Source of the DNA: Eonycteris spelaea
Lineage: Eukaryota > Chordata > Mammalia > Chiroptera > Pteropodidae
DNA: 64,000 nucleotides
Direction: 5' to 3'
NCBI GenBank assembly: GCA_003508835.1
Contig: PUFA01000072.1
Span: 6,422,501 to 6,486,500 of the forward strand
The translations under genes were made by a program, and so were the position numbers. The notes below the pieces were generated by a model that was given only the letters and a program-made list of their open reading frames with translations, searched no databases and was not told where the DNA came from. Positions 21,872-31,829 of this stretch are shown here, piece by piece; within the stretch, counting starts at the first letter, position 1, and the number at the start of each line of letters is the position of its first letter.

Positions 21872-22649
21872 CGCTAGAGAATACTATGTTTGCCATCGAA
21901 AAATGGCAAAAGAGCTTTCTCTGCTCTTGGCTTCTATGACTCCTGACAGTCTATAAACCACTCTGCACCTGGCTATAAACCACAATCCACTGTACCCCCA
22001 GAAGAAAATATATCAACAGATTGCAAAATCTTGGCCTCGCTTGCAAACCCCCATAGCACTTACTCACATCCACATTGTTTCATTCAGAGCTCACCTAATA
22101 GGCAAATAGAGGAGTCAAAACAATTCCTCATTAGGTCAAGCTCAGGTAGCACAAGCACCAGCAATCCCCAGAGAGGGGTGCCGATGCGTGCCCATTTGGA
22201 CTCAGCGAGTGAGATTGCCCAACCTTCAGACAGCCACCAGCTTGTTCAACAAGTGAGCAAACAGCTCTACCCCTGGGTGCATTCTAGGCTGAGCTTCTTC
22301 TGTGGCAACTTGGGTTTTCAATGCACTGCTGAAAAGTACGACTTGAAAAGAAGACAGCAATGGAGCCAATTCAGGCAGAAGCACGCTTTCTTAAAAGGAT
22401 GCCTCCGGCTTCAAGTACCCTCCATATCAACCTCTGGTCATAAGCATTTCCAGGAACCTACGTTTTATATTCGGTCCTCAATTATATTCCTTTCCCCGGA
22501 GAAACAATGGAGATGCCCCTTTGTACTTCTCCACTAGCTTTGGGCCGTTGAGGGCTCTGACCAGCATCCAAAACCACAGGAGGCAGTGTGCGGAGTGGTT
22601 CTTCCAAGGGAGCTGGTGGGAAGACGAGGCCAGGCGTTGAAATTTCCTG
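21872..22649. other. Unrecognised DNA
   Basis: A 168-codon open frame (22031-22537, plus) is present but is serine-, histidine- and glutamine-rich without a known domain. I do not call it a gene. Confidence 0.35.
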
Positions 22650-22790
22650 TGGCTTGCTCGGCCTCTGTTCCACATTTGTACCAATGGGGCCAATAACGTG
22701 TCCTGTCTCACAGGGAGGCTGTGAGGAGTGAGCGAGGTAGTTCGTGAAATGAAGGCTGACGCTACCAGACCGTCGCCCTCAATGGATACG
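22650..22790 (+). mobile_element. MIR
   Basis: 'ctcggcctctgttccacatt', 'gtaccaatggggccaataac' and 'ctcacagggaggctgtgagg' follow the MIR core and 3' half. Confidence 0.75.
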
Positions 22791-22839
22791 GAAGACGAAC
22801 AGGAGAAACAGAAAATGCCTGCCATCCTCTCCCTTCTAT

Positions 22840-23345
22840 CCCTCAAGCTAATTAAAACACCATATTAATCACAGGTAATAGCAGGAAGCCTCCAAAGCGC
22901 GAGGCGTTTCAAAGGAAGGTGGCCATCTCGCCTCATCGATACGGAGGCAGAAAGAGGTGAAGGGGGACACACACACACGTGGGCCAGTTTGACCTTTGGG
23001 CTGGGAGGAGAGGGAGGAGAGAAACCCTTGTAGTCGCTACACGGTGACCAGATGAGATTTGGCTCCGCGTCTCTTAACTAGTGAGATGCTGACTCAGTCG
23101 ATAAAAAAACTGGAAAAAGTTAATAGGAAAAAATGAATCCCATTGGGCTGCCTCCTCTTGCACGTTGGCTACGGGGCTAAATGCATCACCGGCTTCCAAT
23201 AAATATGAACTAATAATCAAATTTAAAAGCGAGGAAATCATCGTTCTCCCCAGCCTGGCCGGCCGCCCAGCTGCTGCTCAGAGGGCGATGAGCCGCTTTT
23301 TATCGGAGCGCTGATCGCCTCTCTGCCCGGAGAAACTGCTCGTTA
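22840..23345. other. Candidate conserved non-coding block
   Basis: Repeat-free. It contains 'caagctaattaaaacaccat', 'ccaataaatatgaactaata' and, at the 3' side, a CpG-retaining segment ('gagccgctttttatcggagc'). The change from AT-rich cores to a GC-rich tail is common in conserved developmental enhancers. Inferred from texture. Confidence 0.35.
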
Positions 23346-25829
23346 CCCGGTCCAGCTGGAAGACGTTTCTCAGCAGCGTTTACTTGGACCACGTCCTTTC
23401 TTTTCCAGTACAATCCTCGCACCACACCCCAGGGAACCTCACCCTTGGCGTTTTTATATTTTAATAAGCAACTCGATTTGTTCCAGTTTCCCTAAGGATC
23501 AAAGAATAAAGAGCCCAGTCCAGGCTTCCAAGCCCATATTGCCAAGAGCGGAGTACTATGAAAATCCATCAGAGCCCAGGAAAGACCAGGGGAGGGATGC
23601 CCCTAGTGCTTTAAACCAGGGCGGGAGCCCTGCGGCTCTCGTGTGGGCTTGAACCTGGAGTTGGAAGGCACTCTACAGTTTAAAATAATTTATTCAACTC
23701 TGTCCGGTCCCCTACAGTCTTCTTCTGGGTAGCTCCTGTTACTTCTTCCTGTTGAAGTTGCTGACTAAATATGCTGCATATCAAAATGGGGTTTATTGTC
23801 TGTCAGACAAGGCAAAAAAAGAAAAAAGTCATTTCTCAAAGAAATGGGGATCGAAATATGTTAAAGGCAACCATAGGAACTCTTAGTTTCTTAGGAGTCT
23901 CTGTGCTACAGAAGCTCCTAAAATGCAAAAATATAGAAGAATTTCTGACAAGTACATTTTATTTATATGGGAGAAATAAGACCTGCGCAACTTTAAAGAC
24001 CAGAAGAAAAGGTATGCACACATCCCTAAAATGCTAAATGGGTCTCTGATGGAGAGAGAGGAAGTTGCCAAAGACCTTTTTGTGTCTTCTGAATTATATC
24101 CAGGCCAAGCCAACATTTTGCTTGTCCTAAGAGGTGGAACACTCTATTCCAAGCCAATCTAAGGCAGTAAAAATGTGGGTGACAAAGAAAAAGAAAGAAA
24201 AGAAAAGAAACCAGTTACTTTACAAAGGAATCACCCAGGATTTCCACCGATGGCCTCTTCAACTATATTTAAAATTTGACCACTTCAAATTTCCCACATA
24301 CACATGGATTTCTAGGCACCTGTCCTTTGGAAAAGTAAGGCACGCAGCTGTAGCAGTTGTAACCTTTCAGATATTTTGTCTTTAATTCTTCAGATACAGA
24401 ATTGAAATTGTTATTTCATAAATCTGTAATTGGAATGAGAGCGAATGGGAGGGAGAGCAGACGAGCCCCCCAGATTCAACCAACGGCAGTGGGGATCCCC
24501 CCACCAGTGGCCTCCTTCCTAGGGCTCAGGGAAAGCTGCTAAACGAGATTTCTAATCTGGATTTGAGGCTACCCACCCACCTTTAGAAGATGAGCTCCAG
24601 AAACCCCTCTGTCAGTATTTCCTGGGCCAGTCTCACACACAGTGAAGCTAGACGCTTCAAGGGTGCAGCCTGAAGCCCAGGACAGAAAACCAACAAAACA
24701 GCCAAGGGAGTCCAGGAGACTCACTGCTTTCTAGATACGCTTTTGGAGGTCTCTAGTGTCAGCTCCCAGAGGGGACAAGAGGTATAAGCTCATCTCCGGC
24801 ACCTGCTCTGGGGCCTTCTAGAAGCAGCTCATCCTGGTGTCCCAGGATCCTGCTGGTGTGTGTGACCATGGCTCGCGGATAGGCAACGCCTCAAATCCTG
24901 ACTAAGCAGATAAAAGACAACTTGGGTTGTCACTGAATGTGACCATTACAGAGGGAATCTAGGACAGGTAAGTGACATCAGAATGGAGAATGTGGACCCC
25001 AAATAAAGCACCATGGCCATTCCTGATGACATACAGACCTACCCACGCATGCGCACACACATGCACATACTTGCACCCACACACGTATTTGCACATGCAG
25101 CCCCTTCTCTCTGTAGCATCACCATCAGTCACGTTCATGAAACATCGATCGCACCCTCCAGTTATCAATAAAACTCGAGGACCCCGGAATGCCTTGGGCT
25201 GACACCTTAACGGAATTCCACTGACAATTTCAGAGCGTAATACATCCAAAGGTAAGAGATCTCTTTTAAAAAGCCAATTAATCCAGCTCAGCTTCTCTTT
25301 ACCTTAGGCTAGTGCTAAGAGAGGACAGAAAAAAAAAAAAGAAGAAAGGAACCTATACCATAATATCCATCCTCAGGCCTCTGAGCTGGTTTACCTAAGC
25401 GTTGCCATGGGGATGTGTATATAAGTCGGTCTCCACTGTGAACCACAATCTCTGACTTGACAGAGAACACCCATTTGGGCTCCAAAGTCAGGTAACAGCC
25501 AGAGAGCACAATGGCACCTTTTTGTTCATGTTGAAACTTGATAGTTCTCACTCATTACAGGAAGTCGTGAGGGTTTTTTACATTTTGTTTTTCTCTCTGT
25601 ATCCCTCTTCCTCTTTTCATCTGTTCCTCCCCTTCCCAGGGAGGGTGGATAAGGAAGAGGAAAAATCTTGAGGATAAGCCTGGAAGGAGAGTGAGAGCTG
25701 GCCCCATCAGGCCGGGCCCCGGTTTCGGCCAGGAACAGAAGGAAGAGGAAGGCCATCCTCCCAGCTTAAAAGTGCAGCCACAAGGAGCGTCAGAACGGCA
25801 AGAATCTTCCAGAGAGAAATGCGAATCCC
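23346..25829. other. 2.5 kb without gene or named repeat
   Basis: Features seen: an A-rich (A/G) simple stretch at 24181-24208, an interrupted CA/GC-rich run at 25040-25100, and poly-A at 25330-25341. Open frames do not exceed 103 codons and show no motifs. Probably unique DNA or repeats eroded beyond recognition. Confidence 0.35.
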
Positions 25830-25905
25830 TGTGATGTGAAGTGACTTGCTCAAGGCTACCCATCAAAGACAGATTTAATCTCTTGACTTCCGTCCTACAG
25901 AAATG
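25830..25905 (-). mobile_element. MIR, antisense fragment
   Basis: 'gaagtgacttgctcaaggct' is the complement of the MIR core 'agccttgagcaagtcacttc', followed by the antisense head. Confidence 0.82.
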
Positions 25906-25959
25906 GCCATGGCCTCACCCAGGGTTGCCTAGGAAACCAATATACTTCTTGTAGAAAGT

Positions 25960-26035
25960 ACTGTGCCTGTCCCACACGTAGAGGACAACAATGGCTGTTT
26001 GAGGAATGAATTACTCAATGAATGAATGAGTGACT
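25960..26035 (+). mobile_element. L2 3' end
   Basis: 'actgtgcctgtcccacacgt' then 'ttactcaatgaatgaatgag' is the L2 terminal block with its target-like tail repeats. Confidence 0.8.
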
Positions 26036-27019
26036 GCAATATCGGAGAACAGGCAACTCTTGCTTTTCAGGGTTTCTGGCACCAAAGTAAACTAAGAGCT
26101 GCAAAATAACCAATGGCAAAGACTCCCCATATCTAAGTGCCCCGTTCCCAACCCAGGGCCAACCCTCTCCTAGGACCCCAGAAGTCACCATCTGTGCTGA
26201 GATTAAGAACTACAGCATTCTCCTCAATGAGCCATTCCCCTGCCCATCATGGGACTATCAGGAAATCAACAAACAAAATTTGTAGGTCAAGTGTGTGTTT
26301 GGGGAGTGGGAGGGTGGTGATGAGAAGGGTCACTGTTCACGCATGCTGTAGGCAGGTTGAGAACGTGATCCTTCCAGATCTTTCCCCTGGTCCCATTTTG
26401 GACCCAGCTTATTCATTTACGAAAGTGCCATCTCGGATCAGCAGTGCCTTCCGTGGCTCCGGAACAAAGCCAGGCTAAGTAGAACGAAAAGAGGACTGGA
26501 CCAATGGTGGGTTATAGAAAGCAGTTATAGAAACGTGTAGCGTCTGCAGACAGAGGCGCCGCGTTTGCAAACAAACACACAGTGACCCTCTCAGGATGAG
26601 CGTGCTGTTTCTTGGCCTTCGGTAGCCCGGCCGTGCTGGCTGGCAGCGTGGTGTGTCTCCTTAGTGGGAACCATGATGCATTTGGCTGGCTCTTGGCTTC
26701 CAGTCTTACTTGTAATTTGAAGCGAGGGTAGATGGCTGGGGTCAGACAGCAAGGAGCCTGCAGGCTTAGAGGGGAGCCTCCTCGCTTGATGAGACACCGC
26801 AGGATGCCGAGGTAGGGAGCCCTAAAACCCTGCATTCTAAACTGGATCCTTCTAAAAGTCCAGGAGGCAGCAGAATTAGATGCTGACTTGAGGAGCTTCC
26901 TGGGGCTGTGTGCAGAACACACCTAAATACCCCCACGGCTTGACTCGCCCAGGGCACCGGGAGACATCTGATTTAAATACCAAGGAAAAGGCAGATGCAG
27001 CTGCTGCACGCTAAGAATC
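26036..27019. other. Unrecognised DNA
   Basis: An open frame of 136 codons (26512-26922, minus) lacks any domain. No named repeat. Confidence 0.35.
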
Positions 27020-27088
27020 CTAAAGGAGAAGCATGTACAGAGCTGAGCACATAGTAAAGGCTCCATAAATATTCGTACTTAAACCCAA
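27020..27088 (+). mobile_element. MIR/L2-type 3' end
   Basis: 'cagagctgagcacatagtaa' and 'ggctccataaatattcgtac' are the shared 3' end of MIR and L2. Too short to tell which. Confidence 0.72.
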
Positions 27089-27124
27089 AGAATCTCCTTC
27101 TGCCCCCTTTCCAGCTGATACTAT

Positions 27125-27335
27125 CACGCCATCAAAGAGGGAATAAACCGCGCTAATGGTGAATTAAAAAAAATAACTTCGGATTGGCTTTGAAATCTGT
27201 AACATGGTGCTTTTAAAAGTTGTTTTAAATGCTCTTTTAAAGCTACTTCATCAGATGTGCTACATTGTTTTAATTGAGTTGATAAACGACAATCTCCGTG
27301 CATCAGGCCTCACGATAGATGATAACGGGGGTCCA
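27125..27335. other. Candidate conserved non-coding element
   Basis: 'aaccgcgctaatggtgaatt', 'gtgcttttaaaagttgtttt', 'aaatgctcttttaaagctac', 'attgttttaattgagttgat' and 'aacgacaatctccgtgcatc' lie in one repeat-free block. The pair of TTTTAAA-containing motifs and the TAATTGA core look like transcription-factor sites. Conservation untested. Confidence 0.4.
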
Positions 27336-27799
27336 GAAGTGGACAGGTCACCATCTCAGGACTGAGAAGACGACTGGATGAGGCAAACCACAGGAAGCAG
27401 GCTCGTTCCTGGAGGAGACACAGTGCCAATCGGAAGGGAACGGGCGTGATGGGTGTGGCACTGTGCGCGCCAAGATGACTCAGTCAGCAGCAGAGCTCAG
27501 AGGGACTTCTACGTGCCCAGAGTCCCGAAGGGCCGGCCTGGAAGATGGCCGAGCCCAAGCCAAAGTGAGGCCCAATTAACTCTCGCTTTCCCTCGGAGGA
27601 GTTTGATGCCACAGACCTGCCTGTTTGCGTTGCCGTCCGGTTAGGGAAGATCGTAGACTTATCCCCTCATCGGCCGGAAAAAATATGTTATCAGGGGGGT
27701 GAATTTACCTTCAAAGTTAAGTACATGCTTCCAAACTAATACCTGACATTGTTCCTTCAGCTTCTCTGCTGAACAACGGCATCACAGACAGTTCACTCT
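27336..27799. other. Unrecognised DNA
   Basis: No supported feature. Confidence 0.35.
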
Positions 27800-27905
27800 C
27801 CCAGTATTGCCAAGAGTCCTGGCCTGGGACTCGGGAGGCCACAGCTCTGCCGGTTATTAGCTGTGTCACCTTAGTCATGTCATGTCGTTTAGCCTCTATA
27901 GGAAC
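27800..27905 (+). mobile_element. MIR 5' half
   Basis: 'agctctgccggttattagct' and 'gtgtcaccttagtcatgtca' are the MIR core; the 3' half is missing. Confidence 0.85.
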
Positions 27906-28069
27906 CCTCGGATCCAGGGCACCTGCTACCTGGGGTCCAGAAACAGTGCCACGTGCTGGGGACACCAGGATAACCGGGGTAAAGCTCTGTCCTGGAAGAG
28001 CCTTTTGTGGAGAGAAACACCTCAGCCGAGAATTTCAAGGCAGATGGTCAGTGCGGAGACGTGCTAGCC

Positions 28070-28138
28070 TGTGTGTGTGTGTGTGCGCGCGCATGCACAC
28101 ACGTGTGCACATGCTCACACGTGCGTATGTGCATGCTG
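28070..28138. repeat. Complex (TG/CG/CA)n alternating purine-pyrimidine tract
   Basis: 'gtgtgtgtgtgtgtgcgcgc' passes into 'gcatgcacacacgtgtgcac' and on. It is nearly strictly alternating for about 70 bp and contains GCGC and GCATGC blocks, so Z-DNA formation is plausible. Confidence 0.9.
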
Positions 28139-28159
28139 AAACTGGGGAGTAAGATATTA

Positions 28160-28345
28160 GATTCCTACCATTACTGAAATCATCCTACATGTTTACATCC
28201 ACAACCGCATAGGTAGCTAATAGTATTCCCTATCTTACAGATGAGGGAATGTTCCAGCCCAGAGAAGCAAAATAACATCCTGATGTTACATAGGAGTATA
28301 TCGAGCCAGAATTCAAACTCAGCCCTGTCTCATCTTGTAACCCCT
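28160..28345 (-). mobile_element. MIR, antisense
   Basis: 'ggtagctaatagtattccct', 'atcttacagatgagggaatg' and 'gccagaattcaaactcagcc' are the antisense MIR landmarks in order. Confidence 0.9.
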
Positions 28346-28579
28346 GCATCATCTCTGGCCTCGGGGACTTAGAGTCTGGTGATAGAGGATGGGCAACGTG
28401 ATGAAAGGAAACGTGCACGTCAATAAGAAAAACCCACATGCACGAATCAGTATTTTTTCTTTCTAGCCATAATTTTTGTCCAAGTGCCAGCTTCAAATCT
28501 CCATCGGCTTACCGAAAATGGTCACAATGGAACACGGGAATCCTATAGCCACCTCTGAATTGGCAGACCCAACATCATC

Positions 28580-29047
28580 ATCCCTCCCACCCCCACCCTC
28601 CACCTCTGCACACACACCTGATCTGTCCCCCCATCCTCCTCAGTCAGTGCTGCCATTGATCACGCAAGCGCCCTCATGACCCCTCCCCTCGCCCGCACAC
28701 CCAAATCTGCCGAGTCTCCCGTCAAACCACTCACAGACTCCTTTCCTCCTCTTCCTGCCTCTCTCCTCCCACCGGCACTGACTTAGCTGAGGTCACCTGA
28801 CGGGTCTCCCCTACACGAATCTCAGCTTTGGGCTGTGGCAGGGTAGCCCTCCACCTAGTTCAGTAGTGATCATGTCACTCCTGAACGTAAATGCCTCTCT
28901 GATATTCACCACGCCTTTTTGTCAGTCCTAGCGAGCCTGCAATCCCGTTCTAATTTATATTCTTGCTCCATCTTCCGCCCTACACCCTACTCACTAGCAA
29001 CTCTGAACTTTTCCATGTTCCCCAAACACATTCGATTTTTCTTTCCA
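28580..29047 (+). mobile_element. L2 (5' segment of a split copy)
   Basis: 'gtgatcatgtcactcctgaa', 'ctagcaactctgaacttttc' and 'catgttccccaaacacattc' are landmarks of the L2 region shortly before its 3' UTR. The copy resumes at 29615 and again at about 30024. The part before about 28860 is pyrimidine-rich and less certain. Confidence 0.72.
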
Positions 29048-29110
29048 GTTCGACAAATGTTACCAAGTGTGCCTGTATTTGCCAAGCCCTGGGTTGGGTG
29101 TAAAGAGGCA
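29048..29110 (-). mobile_element. L2/MIR-type 3' end, antisense (weak)
   Basis: 'ttcgacaaatgttaccaagt' and 'gccaagccctgggttgggtg' resemble the complement of an L2 or MIR3 3' end. Confidence 0.5.
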
Positions 29111-29111
29111 G

Positions 29112-29340
29112 GACAAAGCTTCTCAATGGTAGCACTATTGACGTTTTGTACAGGTAATTCTTTGCCACGGGGCCTGCCTGGTGCATTATAGGAGACCTAG
29201 CCGCATCTCAGGTTGAATCTATTAGACGTCATTAGCGCCTTTCTCCAAGGTTGTGACAATTAAAAACGTCCCCAGCCATTGCCAGATGTCTCTCAGAGGG
29301 CAAAATCATCTCCAGGTGTGAATTGCTCTAGATAAGCATC
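29112..29340 (+). mobile_element. MER20 hAT miniature element
   Basis: 'cttctcaatggtagcactat', 'ttgacgttttgtacaggtaa', 'ggtgcattataggagaccta', 'gttgtgacaattaaaaacgt', 'ccagccattgccagatgtct' and 'agagggcaaaatcatctcca' follow MER20 end to end. Length about 229 bp against about 219 for the family: essentially full length. MER20 copies were co-opted as hormone-responsive elements in some placental lineages, but nothing here shows this copy was. Confidence 0.95.
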
Positions 29341-29439
29341 CTGCCCTCTGGGGGCCCATGGGTCTCTAGCAGCCCTGGGTGTGTGCACGGTACCAGGCGC
29401 GGGGTGGGGGGGGGAACACAGGCTTTTCGACAGGCTCAC

Positions 29440-29600
29440 CCTGGGCTAGTATCCTGGCTCTTCTGCTTCTTTCGATGGGGCTTGGACAATTTCATTAGCC
29501 CTCTGAGCCTTTGGTGACTCGTGTGTGAAATATGGAGTCTAATTCCAACTTCCAGCCTTGCCGTGCGCATTACATAGGTGACCGTGGGTAAATATTTGAC
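29440..29600 (+). mobile_element. MIR
   Basis: 'tatcctggctcttctgcttc', 'gacaatttcattagccctct' and 'gtgtgtgaaatatggagtct' follow MIR. Confidence 0.82.
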
Positions 29601-29614
29601 ACACCGAGGCCCCG

Positions 29615-29817
29615 AAACGTGTTATTTTTCCCACCGTCACCCTCCCCTCCCATGGCCTTTGTGCCTTTGTATATGGTGCTTCTTCTACTTAGCATCCTAA
29701 TCCTACTCCCTCTCCCCTCCCCGCCTTTGACGAATCCTTTAACCCCCTGCTCTAATGTCAGTACCCCAGAACCGGAAATAGATTCCCTATGCTTTGTTTA
29801 TATCACACTGTTGACTA
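29615..29817 (+). mobile_element. L2 (middle segment of the split copy)
   Basis: 'catggcctttgtgcctttgt' and 'atatggtgcttcttctactt' are the L2 block usually reading 'gcctttgcacatgctgttcc'. 'tgacgaatcctttaaccccc' continues the 3' UTR. The segment is cut at 29817 by the hAT element. Confidence 0.8.
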
Positions 29818-29825
29818 GGTCTAGG

Positions 29826-30015
29826 TCAAGGGTCAGCAAACTTTCTCTTAAGAGCCACAAGTAAATATTTTAGGCTTTCGGGCTACATTAGACAATGTCT
29901 CTGTTACAGCTGCTCAACTCAGCCACTGTAAGTGAAAGCGGCCATAAACAGTAGTAAGCAAATAGGTATGGCTGTGTTCCAATAAAGTTTTATTTATAAA
30001 ACAAGACACTGGCCC
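29826..30015 (+). mobile_element. hAT-Charlie miniature element inside L2
   Basis: 'gggtcagcaaactttctctt', 'gtaaatattttaggctttcg', 'ggctacattagacaatgtct' and 'ttccaataaagttttattta' follow a mammalian hAT element of which two further copies lie at 47144-47317 and 59598-59810. It is flanked by a perfect 8-bp direct repeat, 'ggtctagg' (29818-29825 and 30016-30023), as hAT transposases make. The right terminus is eroded. Confidence 0.9.
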
Positions 30016-30023
30016 GGTCTAGG

Positions 30024-30135
30024 ACCACTGCTCTGAGCAGTCAGCCCCTCAAGGTCAAGAGCCACACCTTATTGGCCTGTGTATCTCTAGCACCTCACAC
30101 GGCACCTAGTGCATCGGAGACACCATATAAAATGA
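30024..30135 (+). mobile_element. L2 3' end (last segment of the split copy)
   Basis: 'cagcccctcaaggtcaagag', 'gtgtatctctagcacctcac' and 'acggcacctagtgcatcgga' complete the L2 3' UTR interrupted by the hAT element. Confidence 0.85.
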
Positions 30136-30154
30136 CGAATAGATCGATGGATCC

Positions 30155-30310
30155 ATATTAGTCATCAGGCCACTATTAATAAAACATGTAACTGTAAAGT
30201 CTTTTGAGATTCTGTGAATTTAAGGGGCTGATAAAAATGATAAAAACAACCTCCAATGCTAATCCACTAATTAGAGAACCGACATACTGAAAGAAGAGTG
30301 GAAAACCTTC
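30155..30310. other. Candidate conserved non-coding element
   Basis: Repeat-free, AT-rich: 'ccactattaataaaacatgt', 'ctgataaaaatgataaaaac', 'gctaatccactaattagaga'. It sits between an L2 and a MITE, both of which stop at its edges. Texture only. Confidence 0.35.
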
Positions 30311-30346
30311 CTTCTCTGACGATGTGAGCTAAGGTCAGATGTCGGG

Positions 30347-30537
30347 GTAGGGTTGCCAGAGAAAACCCAGGACGCCCACTAAGTCTGAAATTCAGAGAAA
30401 TGACAAGTACATTGTTGGCATAAGTATGTCCCATGCAATGTTTGGGATATACTTATACTAAAAAATTATTGGTCGTATATCTGAAATTCAAATTTAACTG
30501 AGTATCTTTTTTTTTATTTGCAAAATCTGGCCACCTT
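30347..30537. mobile_element. MER53-like palindromic MITE
   Basis: The left half ('ggttgccagagaaaaccc', 'gtctgaaattcagagaaatg', 'taagtatgtcccatgcaat') is repeated in inverse at the right ('tttgggatatacttatac', 'tatctgaaattcaaattt', 'caaaatctggccacc'). The whole unit of about 190 bp is an imperfect palindrome centred near 30442, as in this DNA-transposon family. It could fold into a long hairpin. Confidence 0.88.
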
Positions 30538-30689
30538 ATTTAGGCAATAGACTTTCAAAGCTCTCTTCTGTTTCCTTCTCTCGACCTTCCAGCGGGAAAG
30601 ACAAGAACTTGCCTGACCTGCCAAGCCACCTTCCCACCCCCCAAGAAGAGGGCCCCCTGAAACCCATGGCAGCCTCCGAGAAGTTCTGT

Positions 30690-30805
30690 TGGAACTGGAA
30701 ATTTAATTAACAAAATGCTAACATGTAATTTGGGGGGGGGGGGGAGCGTTATCACGAGGTTAATAAGGAACTATTTTAATTGTGGTATTTAACAAGTTAT
30801 GACCA
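30690..30805. other. AT-rich block with a run of 13 G
   Basis: 'ctggaaatttaattaacaaa' and 'gctaacatgtaatt' precede a pure G run at 30732-30744; 'gaggttaataaggaactatt' follows. The homeodomain-like cores on both sides make this another CNE candidate. The G run probably varies in length. Confidence 0.35.
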
Positions 30806-31829
30806 AGCCACTGTGTTTGCTGGGGAAGAATTCGCATCATTCACGAATCTTGGAGCAGAGGAGAGATGTGGCGGGAGCAGAGGCCCAAACACGCTGCTCT
30901 GTGCTTCTCTGTGGTGCGTCTGAGTCCTCCGGTTCTGGCTTTTAGGAGCCCCCAAGGAGCCATGTTTGTCCTCTTCCATGACTCAGAGAAGAAAGCCAGC
31001 TGACCCCATCTGCATGTTGAGTTCCAGCCAAACAAGATCTGGGGAGGCACGTAAATCTCCAACCTGATGTGCAGAGCTGCCATTTGTCCCCACGTGCATT
31101 GGGGATGGTATGGCTGGATTCTCTTTGGCACCTTGACTTCTCTCTGTGACCCTCTCGCTTGGCCGTCACCCCATAGTGGCACCTTCTCTGTCCCCTTCCC
31201 CAAAGGCACCAAACGACAGCATAAGCAATAGGCCTTGATACCAGGGAAAAGAGATGGTAGTAGTGTCTGAGAGAGAGGGGAGGCTGTGACAGGTGGTGTC
31301 ACAAAGCAGAAATCACAATGGTGGCAGAGTCAGATAGCCCTTTGCTTTCCAAGACCAATCCCAAATCCTCCAGTGGTGAAACAGGATCTGTCCTCAGTGT
31401 GCAGGGCAGTGGGCCCCGCTCTTCTGCCAAATCTCAGGAGGATGATGTTAGTCCCAGAGGGTAAAAGAAATGTGGCCCCACAGTAGGGGACAGGAGTGGC
31501 CTTGGCTTTCCCACCACTGATCCTGAGCCCTATGACTCCCAGGCATTTTGTCCCAGCAACAGGAGGGGAAAAGGGCCGACAAAGAGCTCAGCCTGGGAAA
31601 GTGGCCATAGAGGAGGGGTGGGTGCAAGGACCGCCCAGGAGGAACAAGCAAAAGGTACTGTCCCCAGATCTGCCTTTCCCCTCTCATCACCAAAAGATGG
31701 GCCAGGGTGACCCAGCATCAAGCGTCAGGCCTTAAGGGTGATCAGGGCGTCTACACATGGAGAGAAGTCCAGCTGGGGTGTTGGAGCCTGTAGAAGATGG
31801 AGAGCCATCAGGTGGAAGAAAGGATGGCA
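30806..31829. other. Unrecognised DNA
   Basis: An open frame of 153 codons on the minus strand (30841-31302) overlaps a second one in another frame, and neither shows a motif. No named repeat. Confidence 0.35.

Noticed and set aside
22031..22537. 168-codon plus-strand open frame
   Set aside because: Low-information composition and no domain; no support for transcription.
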